NCBI GenBank assembly: GCA_947372405.1
Contig: CANBTO010000274.1
Coordinates: forward strand, 1-6,835
DNA length: 6,835 nucleotides
Direction: 5' to 3'
Source: Verrucomicrobiaceae bacterium
Lineage (GTDB): Bacteria; Verrucomicrobiota; Verrucomicrobiae; Verrucomicrobiales; Akkermansiaceae
Shown here: positions 1 to 6,328 of the stretch, piece by piece
Position numbering within the stretch: position 1 is the first letter of the stretch
Layout: every line of letters begins with the position of its first letter
Notes under the pieces: generated by a model
The model's input: the letters and a program-made list of their open reading frames with translations, nothing else
Databases searched by the model: none
Told to the model about the DNA's origin: nothing
Translations under genes and position numbers: made by a program

Positions 1-2215
1 GATCGTTGTGAACGATTAGGGTGGTCGCGCTGCCATAGTTGGTGCCGGCATTGGAGCCGTCCTTGACCATCGTATCCTCGGCGACGGCGACAGTTTCCTC
101 CGCTTGCTGTGCTTTGCTGGGAATGGTCCACAACCAGACGGTATTGGCGGGCTGCTGCCACAGGTTGACGGTGCCGTCGAAGAGTGTTTTATCCGCGGTC
201 ACGCTGCCCCAAGTGCGCCCGCCGCCGTGGCGGCTCTCACTGACTTCTTCCAGAAGCACGCGGTTGTTCATCGGAATATTCCAAGCCGACGTATCCACCG
301 AGATGGGGATGCTGCTGGAGGTTTCGTTGACGCTGAAGAGGAAGTATTTCTTGGTGGTGGCATCGTAGCTGGCGCGCAGGTCCAGCGCGTCGATGCTGCC
401 ATCGCTGGCGCGGGTGTAATCCTTCATGACCCGGCCCGGCGCGAGACCTTTGGTGAAAAGCCGATAGACTTCACCGGCCTTGGTGACGCCGCCATGGTTG
501 TTTGGAGCATTGTCATTGTCGACGTAGTGCATCCCGTTCTTCTTCACGCCATACGTGTAGGAAGGGTCGTCAGTCTGGGAAAATTTGAAACAATACATGT
601 TGCCCATGCCGCTCTTCGCCAGCTCGCAGACAATCCCGCCGAAGCGAGCATACTTCGCCGGATAGTCCAGCGTATCCGGCATGGAATCGAAGGTGAAGGC
701 GTTGTGGACGTTGAATTCCGAGAGGCACACCGGAAAGGGAGTCTCGCCCGTCATGTCGGCGGCAATCGAACTCTGCATGTCGGAGGAGGTATGGTAATAG
801 TCACTCGCCGTTGCATTGTACTGATGATAGGCATAACTGCGCATGTTCCAGAACGAATTGGATACGGTACCGCGATAATTCTTATGGCGGTTGTCCACCG
901 CAAGATTGCCCCAAGGGGAGTAGGTCGAGCTGGAGGTGACAGGCGCATGGACGTTGGGCTGGAGCGATTTGCCGTAGCGGCTGTTCACATCGCTGATGGC
1001 GCACTGGATGGCATCGGAGGCCAGTTGCAGCCGGAGCAGCCAATCCGTTTGCGAGATGCCGCCGGAGCTGGGATAGTCCGGCTCGTTGTACATCTGGTAG
1101 CGCGTCACATCGTAGTAGCGCGCGTAGTAAAAGGCGGAGGCGTAGAAATGCTGCCAGAGTTCCCACCGACCGGCGTAGTCGGAGGAACTGGTGATGGGGA
1201 TGAGGCTTTCGGTGGCCGAGCATTGCACCATGATTTGGAGGCCCATGTCGCGGTATTGGCTCAACGGATAGGTCCATTCGGCGAAGTTGCTGTTGAAATA
1301 GGTCCAGTTGATGTAGGCGGGGTTGAGCGGGTCCGCCCGCAATGCGGCCTTGCGGCTCTCGAAGGTGGCATCGCTGCTAACGCCGTCGCCCCAGGGAGCC
1401 AGGTCATCCGCAGGCTCGGTCTTGGCAGGACTGATGAAGATGCGCACGCCGTTGACCCCGGCATACTCCCACCACGCCCGTGCGTTGCCGCCTTGGGTGA
1501 AATAGCCGTGGTTGTAGCCGATGATGGCGGGCGTGGGCGAAGTGCCGGAGGATTTGAGCGTGAGCCTGCCGATGTTGCTCGTGGTGCTCGACGTGCCAAA
1601 CACATCGATTTCGCGGAAAACAAAGGCCCCGGAATTCGAGGTTCCATTGACCCGATTGGCCGTGAAGCGGATAAATTCAACCCCTGTTACGAGCACGCCG
1701 GTGGTGTCCGTCAAGGTGACTTTGGTCGCGCCGACGGCACTAATGCCAAGCGGCTGATAGTCCACCGTTGCGAGGTTCGTGTAGCTTGTCGCGCCTACGA
1801 GCTTAACGTCCACCGTGTAGCCTTGGTTACCGAATCCCGCGTTGAGCCAAGCCGCGATGGACTGGATCGAGGTGAGGTCATAGCCCAGGTTGTTGGCACC
1901 GGGTCCGAGATTATAAACGGCGACCGCCCCCACGTTCGTCCATGTTCCCGCGACGGGCGTGCCGCTGCCACCGTGAATCCCGTCATTCAATTCCGCTACG
2001 GTTGAACCATTCCCGGTATTCCAGGCAGCGCCTGAGCTGGTGTCCGCTGTCTTACCGGTGAGGAGATCGGTCGTGCTGACATCGGCTGAGTAGGCCAGTT
2101 CCGTGGCGCTGAAGACCTTCGTCTGCACCAATCCTGCGCTGGCCGGAAAGGCGGCGCCGGCCAGACCCGCGAGCGCGATGGCGAGGCGAGTGAGAGTGGA
2201 GCGGATGGTTTCCAT
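1..2215 (-). CDS. Secreted multidomain glycoside hydrolase (clan GH-A-like) with C-terminal DNRLRE/CBM96-type module, 3'-truncated by window edge
   Basis: 738 codons read without a stop from the ATG at 2215 down to the window edge, so the C-terminus is missing. Residues 1-27 form a Sec signal peptide: Arg5 and Arg10, a hydrophobic LAIALAGLAGAAF core, and an ASA cleavage site. Residues about 30-205 look like a discoidin-type (F5/8 C) beta-sandwich ending in REIDVFG, probably glycan-binding. Residues about 230-590 look like a TIM barrel. YQMYNEPDYP gives the presumed acid/base Glu378 and VCLSEFNVHN the presumed nucleophile Glu500, 122 residues apart, which suits retaining clan GH-A enzymes. A beta-rich stretch follows to about 695. 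From about 705, VAVAEDTMVKDGS and TNYGSATTLIV match the start of a DNRLRE/CBM96 domain; family CBM96 includes alginate binders. The start is fixed by the signal peptide; no Shine-Dalgarno sequence is visible. The exact GH family is unsure: GH39-like, or GH86-like from the GYNHGYF and WWEYAGVNGVRIF segments. The substrate is unknown. The gene is divergent from the oxidoreductase-esterase pair. Confidence 0.85.
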   Translation of the reverse strand, partial: METIRSTLTRLAIALAGLAGAAFPASAGLVQTKVFSATELAYSADVSTTDLLTGKTADTSSGAAWNTGNGSTVAELNDGIHGGSGTPVAGTWTNVGAVAVYNLGPGANNLGYDLTSIQSIAAWLNAGFGNQGYTVDVKLVGATSYTNLATVDYQPLGISAVGATKVTLTDTTGVLVTGVEFIRFTANRVNGTSNSGAFVFREIDVFGTSSTTSNIGRLTLKSSGTSPTPAIIGYNHGYFTQGGNARAWWEYAGVNGVRIFISPAKTEPADDLAPWGDGVSSDATFESRKAALRADPLNPAYINWTYFNSNFAEWTYPLSQYRDMGLQIMVQCSATESLIPITSSSDYAGRWELWQHFYASAFYYARYYDVTRYQMYNEPDYPSSGGISQTDWLLRLQLASDAIQCAISDVNSRYGKSLQPNVHAPVTSSSTYSPWGNLAVDNRHKNYRGTVSNSFWNMRSYAYHQYNATASDYYHTSSDMQSSIAADMTGETPFPVCLSEFNVHNAFTFDSMPDTLDYPAKYARFGGIVCELAKSGMGNMYCFKFSQTDDPSYTYGVKKNGMHYVDNDNAPNNHGGVTKAGEVYRLFTKGLAPGRVMKDYTRASDGSIDALDLRASYDATTKKYFLFSVNETSSSIPISVDTSAWNIPMNNRVLLEEVSESRHGGGRTWGSVTADKTLFDGTVNLWQQPANTVWLWTIPSKAQQAEETVAVAEDTMVKDGSNAGTNYGSATTLIVHND

Positions 2216-2264
2216 GGGTCGGAATCTGGCGCGGGTTTTTGGATCAAGGAGGCTCTCCAGCGAA

Positions 2265-2292
2265 CTTATCACAGGTTTGGGATGGGTTTCAA
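2265..2292 (-). promoter_or_regulatory. Candidate sigma-70-type promoter for the glycoside hydrolase gene
   Basis: On the minus strand, TTGAAA (2292-2287, five of six matches to the -35 consensus) is followed after 16 nt by GATAAG (2270-2265, four of six matches to -10). A TG one base upstream of the hexamer makes an extended -10. Transcription would start near 2258, giving a leader of roughly 40 nt before the ATG at 2215. This is a pattern match only. The rest of the 267-bp divergent region shows no convincing plus-strand promoter, operator palindrome or terminator; GTCTGAAAGAC near 2425 is only a four-base stem. Confidence 0.35.
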
Positions 2293-2482
2293 TGATTCGA
2301 TTTGCCGTCATCTGCACCCTCATGAACAGGCTTGCTGCGGCGGTTCCGGTGGCAGTGACGGTAGTGATGCCGGGCACGGGGATGACCAATTAGGGAATGT
2401 TCAAAAGAAAGCGACCGTGAGAGTTGTCTGAAAGACTGAGCCACACAGCAAGTATCCACGGCAAGTTCACAAACCAGTCATC

Positions 2483-3862
2483 ATGAGCAACGACACCATT
2501 CGCACCACCACGAGACGCAGCTTTCTCAAGCAAAGCGCCGCCACCCTGGCGATTCCGTTCGCCGCGCCGCTGATTCTCGCCAAGCCGGTGGCCGGGGCCA
2601 ACGCGAAGCTCAATCTCGCGTGGGTCGGCTTCGGCAACCAGGGCGGGCACGACCTCATGGGTTGCGCCAATGGCAACAACATCGTCGCCCTCTGCGACTG
2701 CGACCCGAATTGCTGGCCAAAAATGCAGAAGAAATTCCCCGAAGCGAAGTTCTACAAGGACTTCCGCATCATGCTCGCGGAAATGGGCGACAAGATCGAC
2801 GCCGTGGGCGTCGGCACGCCCGACCACACGCACTTCGCCATCGCCTACCTGGCAATGAGCATGGGCAAGCACGTTTTTGTCGAGAAGCCCCTCGTGCATT
2901 CGCTGTGGGAAGCCCGCGCACTGCAGAAACTCGCCGTCGAGAAAAAGCTCGTCACCCAGATGGGCAATCAGGGCCACGCCTCTGAAGGTGCGCGATTGAT
3001 CAAGGAGTGGTATCAGGCCGGTCTGATAGGAGAGGTGAGGGAAGTCATCACGTGGACCGACCGGCCGAAAGGCGGATGGGGCTTCAACGGCATCTTGAAA
3101 ACCGAGTTTCCCGAGGAAGAGCCAGTTCCGGAAGGCATGGACTGGGATCTATGGCTCGGCCCTGTCGAAAAGAAGGTCCATTTCAGCAAGTTCTTCCACC
3201 CGACGACATGGCGCCCGTGGTGGGATTTCGGCTGCGGCGGCCTCGGCGACATCGGTTGCCACACCATCGACACCCCCTATTGGGCGCTGGATCTGGGCGC
3301 GCCCGAAACCGTGGATGTCGAGATGCACGGCGAGGTCAATCCCATCCACACCGCCTTCGGTTCGGTGGTTAGCTTCAACTTTGCCGCGCGGGGCAACAAG
3401 CCGCCGGTGCGGGTGAAATGGTATGAGGGCCCCAGCGTTCCGGAAGCCCCGGCCGGCTATGACTATGGCGCCCCGGGTGGCGAGGGAGGCATGATCATGA
3501 TCGGCGAAAAGGGCGGCATCTGCCACGGAGGCATGCGCCCGGACAGCCCGCGGCTCTATCCGAAACAGAAGTGGGACGACTACCGGGCCAGCGGCGACAA
3601 GCAAGTGGCCAAGACGCTGCCACGGACCCAGGGGATTCACCGCGACTGGATCGAGGCCATCCGCAACGGTACCAAATCGTGTTCGGACTTCAGCTACTCC
3701 GGTCCGTTGACGGAAGCCATCCTGCTGGGCTCGCTGACCATCCGCACCGGCAAGTCCATCAAGTGGAACCCCGCCACCATGGAAATCACCGGCAATCCCG
3801 AGGCCGCCAAGCTCATCAAGCTGACCGCCCGCAAAGGCTGGCGTCCCGAAGACCTCGCCTGA
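2483..3862 (+). CDS. Tat-exported Gfo/Idh/MocA-family NAD(P)-dependent oxidoreductase
   Basis: 459 residues. The N-terminus carries a twin-arginine signal, TRRSFLK with Arg11-Arg12, followed by a hydrophobic stretch (about 18-33), so the folded, cofactor-loaded enzyme is probably exported as in Zymomonas glucose-fructose oxidoreductase. The Rossmann dinucleotide loop is G49-F-G51-N-Q-G54 in LNLAWVGFGNQGG. The family motif EKPL is at 134-137. D256-x3-H260 in DIGCHTIDTPYW, together with Lys135, matches the Lys/Asp/His catalytic set known from inositol dehydrogenases. The WDLWLGP and HPTTWRPWWDFG segments are typical of the long C-terminal domain common in Planctomycetes and Verrucomicrobia. The family oxidises or epimerises sugars and polyols; the substrate here cannot be predicted. 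The start is chosen because it gives the intact Tat signal; no Shine-Dalgarno sequence precedes it. It lies 35 nt upstream of the esterase gene on the same strand, suggesting an operon for carbohydrate use. Confidence 0.93.
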   Translation: MSNDTIRTTTRRSFLKQSAATLAIPFAAPLILAKPVAGANAKLNLAWVGFGNQGGHDLMGCANGNNIVALCDCDPNCWPKMQKKFPEAKFYKDFRIMLAEMGDKIDAVGVGTPDHTHFAIAYLAMSMGKHVFVEKPLVHSLWEARALQKLAVEKKLVTQMGNQGHASEGARLIKEWYQAGLIGEVREVITWTDRPKGGWGFNGILKTEFPEEEPVPEGMDWDLWLGPVEKKVHFSKFFHPTTWRPWWDFGCGGLGDIGCHTIDTPYWALDLGAPETVDVEMHGEVNPIHTAFGSVVSFNFAARGNKPPVRVKWYEGPSVPEAPAGYDYGAPGGEGGMIMIGEKGGICHGGMRPDSPRLYPKQKWDDYRASGDKQVAKTLPRTQGIHRDWIEAIRNGTKSCSDFSYSGPLTEAILLGSLTIRTGKSIKWNPATMEITGNPEAAKLIKLTARKGWRPEDLA

Positions 3863-3897
3863 AAATTCCCGGCGGACCAACACCGATCAAACCCACC

Positions 3898-5577
3898 ATG
3901 CATCTCAAATTTCCCACCCGGGCGGTTTCATTTATTCTAACGCTCGCGGCCTCCGTCACGCTTGGAATGGCCGCCCCGGCCACCGATCTCCACCTGCCCC
4001 ATATTTTCGGAAATGGCATGGTGCTTCAACAAGGCAAACCCGTCACCATCTGGGGATGGGCGAAACCCAAAGCGCAAGTCACCATCCAATTCGCGGGCCA
4101 GACGAAGTCGGCCATCGCCGCGGAAGACTCGAAATGGACCGCGCAGTTGGACGCGATGAACGCTTCCTTCACTCCGCAAAGCCTCGTGGTTCAGACTGGC
4201 GATCAAAAGGTGACACTCAATGACATCCTGGTCGGCGAGCTATGGGTATGCGGCGGCCAAAGCAACATGGAACGTCCGCTGAGCAGCACTCTTGAGGCCG
4301 ACGTCGAACTGGCGGCGGCCAATTATCCGGCGATCCGATTCATCCGGCTGCCGAAGGTGGCTGACATCATGCCGCAGAGCGATTTCCCGGTGGTAAGCCC
4401 CACCGACTCCACGGGCAACTGGCGGGCCGCCACCGCCGCACAAGTGGAAAACTGCACCGGGGTCGGCTACTATTTCGCCCGCCGCCTGCAATGGAACCTC
4501 AAGGTTCCCGTCGGCATTATCGATAACTCATGGGGAGGCACCCTCGCCCAGAACTGGTGCACGAAGCAGTCCGCGGCTGAAATTCCCGAGATGCGGGAGG
4601 AAATCGATGCGTTTGAGGCGAAGCTCAAGGAATGGAAGGACAGCGGTGGCGAGGAAGGTGCGAAAAAACTCTTCGCCGCGGAACTCGCGGAATGGGAGAA
4701 GGATAGTGCAGCCGCCAAAGCCAAGGGCGAGCGGGCACCCGGCCGGCCGAATCCTAAAAATTACACCGATCCGGCCACCGGCCACCAGCCAGGCGGCATG
4801 TTCAATGGCTCGCTCGCACCATTCGCCGGCATGACCATCCGCGGCGCGCTTTTCTATCAGGGAGAAAACAATTCGTTCGGCACGGGTTGGAAACCGTTTC
4901 GCCGCGCGTTCACCGCCGTCATCTCCGACTGGCGCGCCGCGTTTGGCGATCCGGACATGCCCTTCGGCATCATCCAGATCGCCGGATGGAGCAACCGCCG
5001 GTCGATGGAGTATGATATGAACCACCACTGCAACATCGTCCGGGAGGTTCAGTTCGACGTCTGGCAAAGCACTCCTCACACCGGACTCATTGTCACCTTC
5101 GACACGAACTCCGACGGTAACATCCACCCGGCCAACAAACAGCCTGTCGGCGAACGCTCGGCCCGCTGGGCCTTGGCGGAGGTTTACCGTGGCAAAGAAC
5201 CTATCGAGTGGCATGGTCCGGTTTTCGATGGCTGTGAATTTGTGGGAGGCAAAGCCATCGTCACTTTCAAGACAAGCAGCGACCAAGGCCTGCGGCTCAA
5301 CAAGGACGTCGATGTCGGATTCGTCGTGGCGGGAGAAGACAAGGTGTTTCAAAACGCGCACGCCCTCATCTCCCAGTCAAAGGACAAGCGCGCGCAACTC
5401 GTGGTCTGGAGCGAGGCCGTGCCTCATCCGGTCGCCGTCCGTTATGCCTCGTCCAACCTGCCAATCGGCGGACTGATGAACGGCCACGAACTGCCCGCCT
5501 TCCCGTTCCGCACCGACAATTGGCCGATCACTCCGCACGGCTCGTCCGGTTCCTACGTGCGGACGCCGGGAAACTGA
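3898..5577 (+). CDS. Secreted sialate-O-acetylesterase-like carbohydrate esterase (SASA domain, SGNH hydrolase)
   Basis: 559 residues from the ATG at 3898. The frame is open upstream to 3571, but that part overlaps the oxidoreductase gene in another frame, and only the 3898 start gives a signal peptide (residues 1 to about 25: Lys4, Arg8, a hydrophobic FILTLAASVTLG core, then AAPA). A beta-rich N-terminal part contains IFGNGMVLQQGKPVTIWGWA, a segment typical of this family. The catalytic core has GELWVCGGQSNM with nucleophile Ser122, FYQGENN with Glu323 (GES is more usual), and DTNSDGNIHP with His410 and nearby Asp402 and Asp406. The C-terminus (LPIGGLMNGHELPAFPFRTDNW) is the family's usual ending, so the gene looks complete. 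A charged, probably helical insert spans about 228-286; similar inserts are known to me from relatives in this bacterial group. The enzyme should remove O-acetyl groups from glycans outside the cytoplasm. Despite the family name, xylan- or pectin-type substrates are as likely as sialic acid. It is probably co-transcribed with the upstream oxidoreductase. Confidence 0.92.
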   Translation: MHLKFPTRAVSFILTLAASVTLGMAAPATDLHLPHIFGNGMVLQQGKPVTIWGWAKPKAQVTIQFAGQTKSAIAAEDSKWTAQLDAMNASFTPQSLVVQTGDQKVTLNDILVGELWVCGGQSNMERPLSSTLEADVELAAANYPAIRFIRLPKVADIMPQSDFPVVSPTDSTGNWRAATAAQVENCTGVGYYFARRLQWNLKVPVGIIDNSWGGTLAQNWCTKQSAAEIPEMREEIDAFEAKLKEWKDSGGEEGAKKLFAAELAEWEKDSAAAKAKGERAPGRPNPKNYTDPATGHQPGGMFNGSLAPFAGMTIRGALFYQGENNSFGTGWKPFRRAFTAVISDWRAAFGDPDMPFGIIQIAGWSNRRSMEYDMNHHCNIVREVQFDVWQSTPHTGLIVTFDTNSDGNIHPANKQPVGERSARWALAEVYRGKEPIEWHGPVFDGCEFVGGKAIVTFKTSSDQGLRLNKDVDVGFVVAGEDKVFQNAHALISQSKDKRAQLVVWSEAVPHPVAVRYASSNLPIGGLMNGHELPAFPFRTDNWPITPHGSSGSYVRTPGN

Positions 5578-5581
5578 ACCC

Positions 5582-5762
5582 CTCAGGCGCACCCCCGGGA
5601 GACTCAGGCTTATCCCCGGGAGACTCAGGCTTATCCCCGGGAGTCTCAGGCTTATCCCCGGGAGACTCATGCACACCCCCGGGAGACTCATGCACACCCC
5701 CGGGAGACTCATGCACACCCTTGAGAGACTCAGGCGCACCCCCGGGAGACTCAGGCGCACCC
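5582..5762. repeat. 21-bp tandem repeat array, about 8.6 copies, three variant types in blocks
   Basis: Each unit is CTCA, then a 7-bp variable part, then CCCCGGGAGA. The variable part is GGCGCAC (type A), GGCTTAT (type B) or TGCACAC (type C). Unit starts are 5582, 5603, 5624, 5645, 5666, 5687, 5708, 5729 and 5750; the last is partial. The order is A-B-B-B-C-C-C-A-A. The third unit has one change (final A to T). The seventh has CTTGAGAGA instead of the CCCGGG end. Seven units carry the self-complementary CCCGGG, so units could pair with one another in single-stranded form. The period is a multiple of three, so long frames encode heptapeptide repeats on both strands; I regard these as by-products. 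The array starts 4 nt after the esterase stop codon. Confidence 0.95.
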
Positions 5763-5768
5763 TCTTCC

Positions 5769-5801
5769 CACTGATCACTTCGCACTGATCACTCGGCACT
5801 T
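5769..5801. repeat. Short CACTGATCACT direct repeat
   Basis: CACTGATCACTTCG (5769-5782) is followed directly by CACTGATCACTCGG (5783-5796) and a partial third CACT. TGATCA is self-complementary. This resembles low-complexity intergenic sequence that I associate with Planctomycetes and Verrucomicrobia genomes. No function is apparent. Confidence 0.7.
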
Positions 5802-5838
5802 CATCCCACCGCCCGCGCGCTGCTGCGTGTCGCGGAAT

Positions 5839-5875
5839 CCCACCCGCAAGCGGTGTTGGAGGCGCTGCATCGGTG
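5839..5875. repeat. Degenerate intergenic repeat, copy 1 (core only)
   Basis: Contains CCCACCCGCAAG followed by CGGTGTTGGAGGCG and CTGCATCGGTG. It aligns with 6102-6139 and 6259-6291 with a few substitutions and small indels. The flanks of the later copies (the ATCAAAAATCAAA start and the CTGACCCCAT end) are not found here. Confidence 0.65.
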
Positions 5876-5913
5876 ATGAAGATCAAGAAATTGACGATTG
5901 ATGATTGATTCGT

Positions 5914-5993
5914 AGCCGCCTCACGGCTCCGAACCCTTGCAGGGCACGGCACGTTCGTGCCTGTCCAATCGGCCTACAAGCCTTCGGCCGATT
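5914..5993. other. Cluster of four consecutive perfect-stem hairpins
   Basis: Four inverted repeats lie end to end with 3-5 nt between them. AGCCG/CGGCT (5914-5928) has a 5-nt loop. CCCT/AGGG (5934-5944) has a 3-nt loop. GGCACG/CGTGCC (5948-5961) is separated by TT. AATCGGCC/GGCCGATT (5967-5993) has an 11-nt loop. All stems are exact Watson-Crick matches. No T-tract follows the last stem directly, so this is not a standard intrinsic terminator. It could be a structured RNA, a REP-like palindromic element, or part of a mobile-element remnant. It does not resemble any RNA family I can name. Confidence 0.6.
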
Positions 5994-6051
5994 TGTGGAT
6001 TTCGGATTTTTGAACTGACGAAACGGCGATTTGCTCTTCCTTTCTCCTCCG

Positions 6052-6170
6052 ATCAAAAATCAAAACTCGTCAATCCTCATTCATCAATCGATATCTTCTC
6101 GCCCACCCGCAAGCCGTGCTGTGAGGAGTTGCATCGGTGCTGTGATTCGGAGTGCTCTGACCCCATCCAC
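6052..6170. repeat. Degenerate intergenic repeat, copy 2 (full unit)
   Basis: The unit runs from ATCAAAAATCAAA-ACTCGTC (6052-6071) through CATCAATCGATATCTTCTC, the core CCCACCCGCAAGCCGTG (from 6102), GAGGAGTTGCATCGGTG, and CGGAGTGCTCTGACCCCAT (ending 6167). The same blocks occur in the same order in 6176-6322. On the minus strand it begins ATGGGGTCAGAGCACTCCGA. Confidence 0.7.
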
Positions 6171-6175
6171 TTCCA

Positions 6176-6322
6176 ATCAAAAATCAAATACTCGTCCCGC
6201 CGAAGCCTCGCGAAGACGGATCGCCAATCGTCATTGATCAATCCATCTCTTCTCCTGGCACCCACAAGCCGTGTTGGAGGCGTTGCACCGGGAGAGGATG
6301 TAAATCGGAGCAATCTGACCCC
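6176..6322. repeat. Degenerate intergenic repeat, copy 3 (full unit with an insertion)
   Basis: Starts with ATCAAAAATCAAATACTCGTC split as ATCAAAAATCAAAT and ACTCGTC (6176-6196). It carries an extra segment of about 27 nt (6197-6223, with CCGAAGCCTCGCGAAGACGG) absent from copy 2, then GTCATTGATCAATCCATCTC, CACCCACAAGCCGTG (from 6259), TTGGAGGCGTTGCACCGG, and CGGAGCAATCTGACCCCAT. It ends just before the HEPN-like gene's stop codon at 6329-6331. Confidence 0.7.
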
Positions 6323-6328
6323 ATGCAA

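Larger units (their letters stand above)
5578..6328. other. Repeat-rich gene-free region between the esterase and HEPN-like genes
   Basis: Open frames here have no recognisable domains, no credible starts, and arise from repeats whose 21-bp period cannot interrupt a frame. The stretch contains, in order, the 21-bp array (5582-5762), a CACTGATCACT repeat (5769-5801), a first short copy of the longer repeat (5839-5875), GATTGAT repeats (about 5896-5909), a four-hairpin cluster (5914-5993), and two near-adjacent degenerate repeat units (6052-6170 and 6176-6322). No tRNA, CRISPR or transposase is seen, and no canonical hairpin-plus-T-tract terminator. Composition shifts from GC-rich at the left to visibly AT-richer after about 6000. 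Confidence 0.75.

Noticed and set aside
104..2005. Open frame of 633 codons on the plus strand
   Set aside because: It lies codon-for-codon opposite the minus-strand glycosidase and is kept open by that gene's GC-rich third positions. It has no recognisable domain, whereas the minus strand shows a signal peptide, catalytic motifs and a CBM.
2292..2393. 33-residue plus-strand frame (MIRFAVICTL to GMTN, TAG stop) in the divergent region
   Set aside because: It is short, has no ribosome binding site or homology I recognise, and overlaps the region expected to hold the divergent promoters. Its hydrophobic character is weak evidence only.
4528..5361. 277-codon minus-strand frame opposite the esterase, and a 244-codon one at 3149-3883 opposite the oxidoreductase
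   Set aside because: Both are antisense to strongly supported genes and show no domain or motif.
5582..5762. CRISPR array
   Set aside because: The units are contiguous 21-bp tandem repeats without spacer-sized unique sequence, and no cas genes are in view.
5377..5952. 191-codon minus-strand frame with SLPG-type heptads
   Set aside because: It is built from the 21-bp array, the CACTGATCACT repeat and the antisense of the esterase end. No domain or credible start; the repeat period explains the open frame.
5914..5993. Rho-independent terminator for the esterase operon
   Set aside because: No stem is followed directly by a T-tract on either strand, and the cluster is over 330 nt beyond the stop codon.
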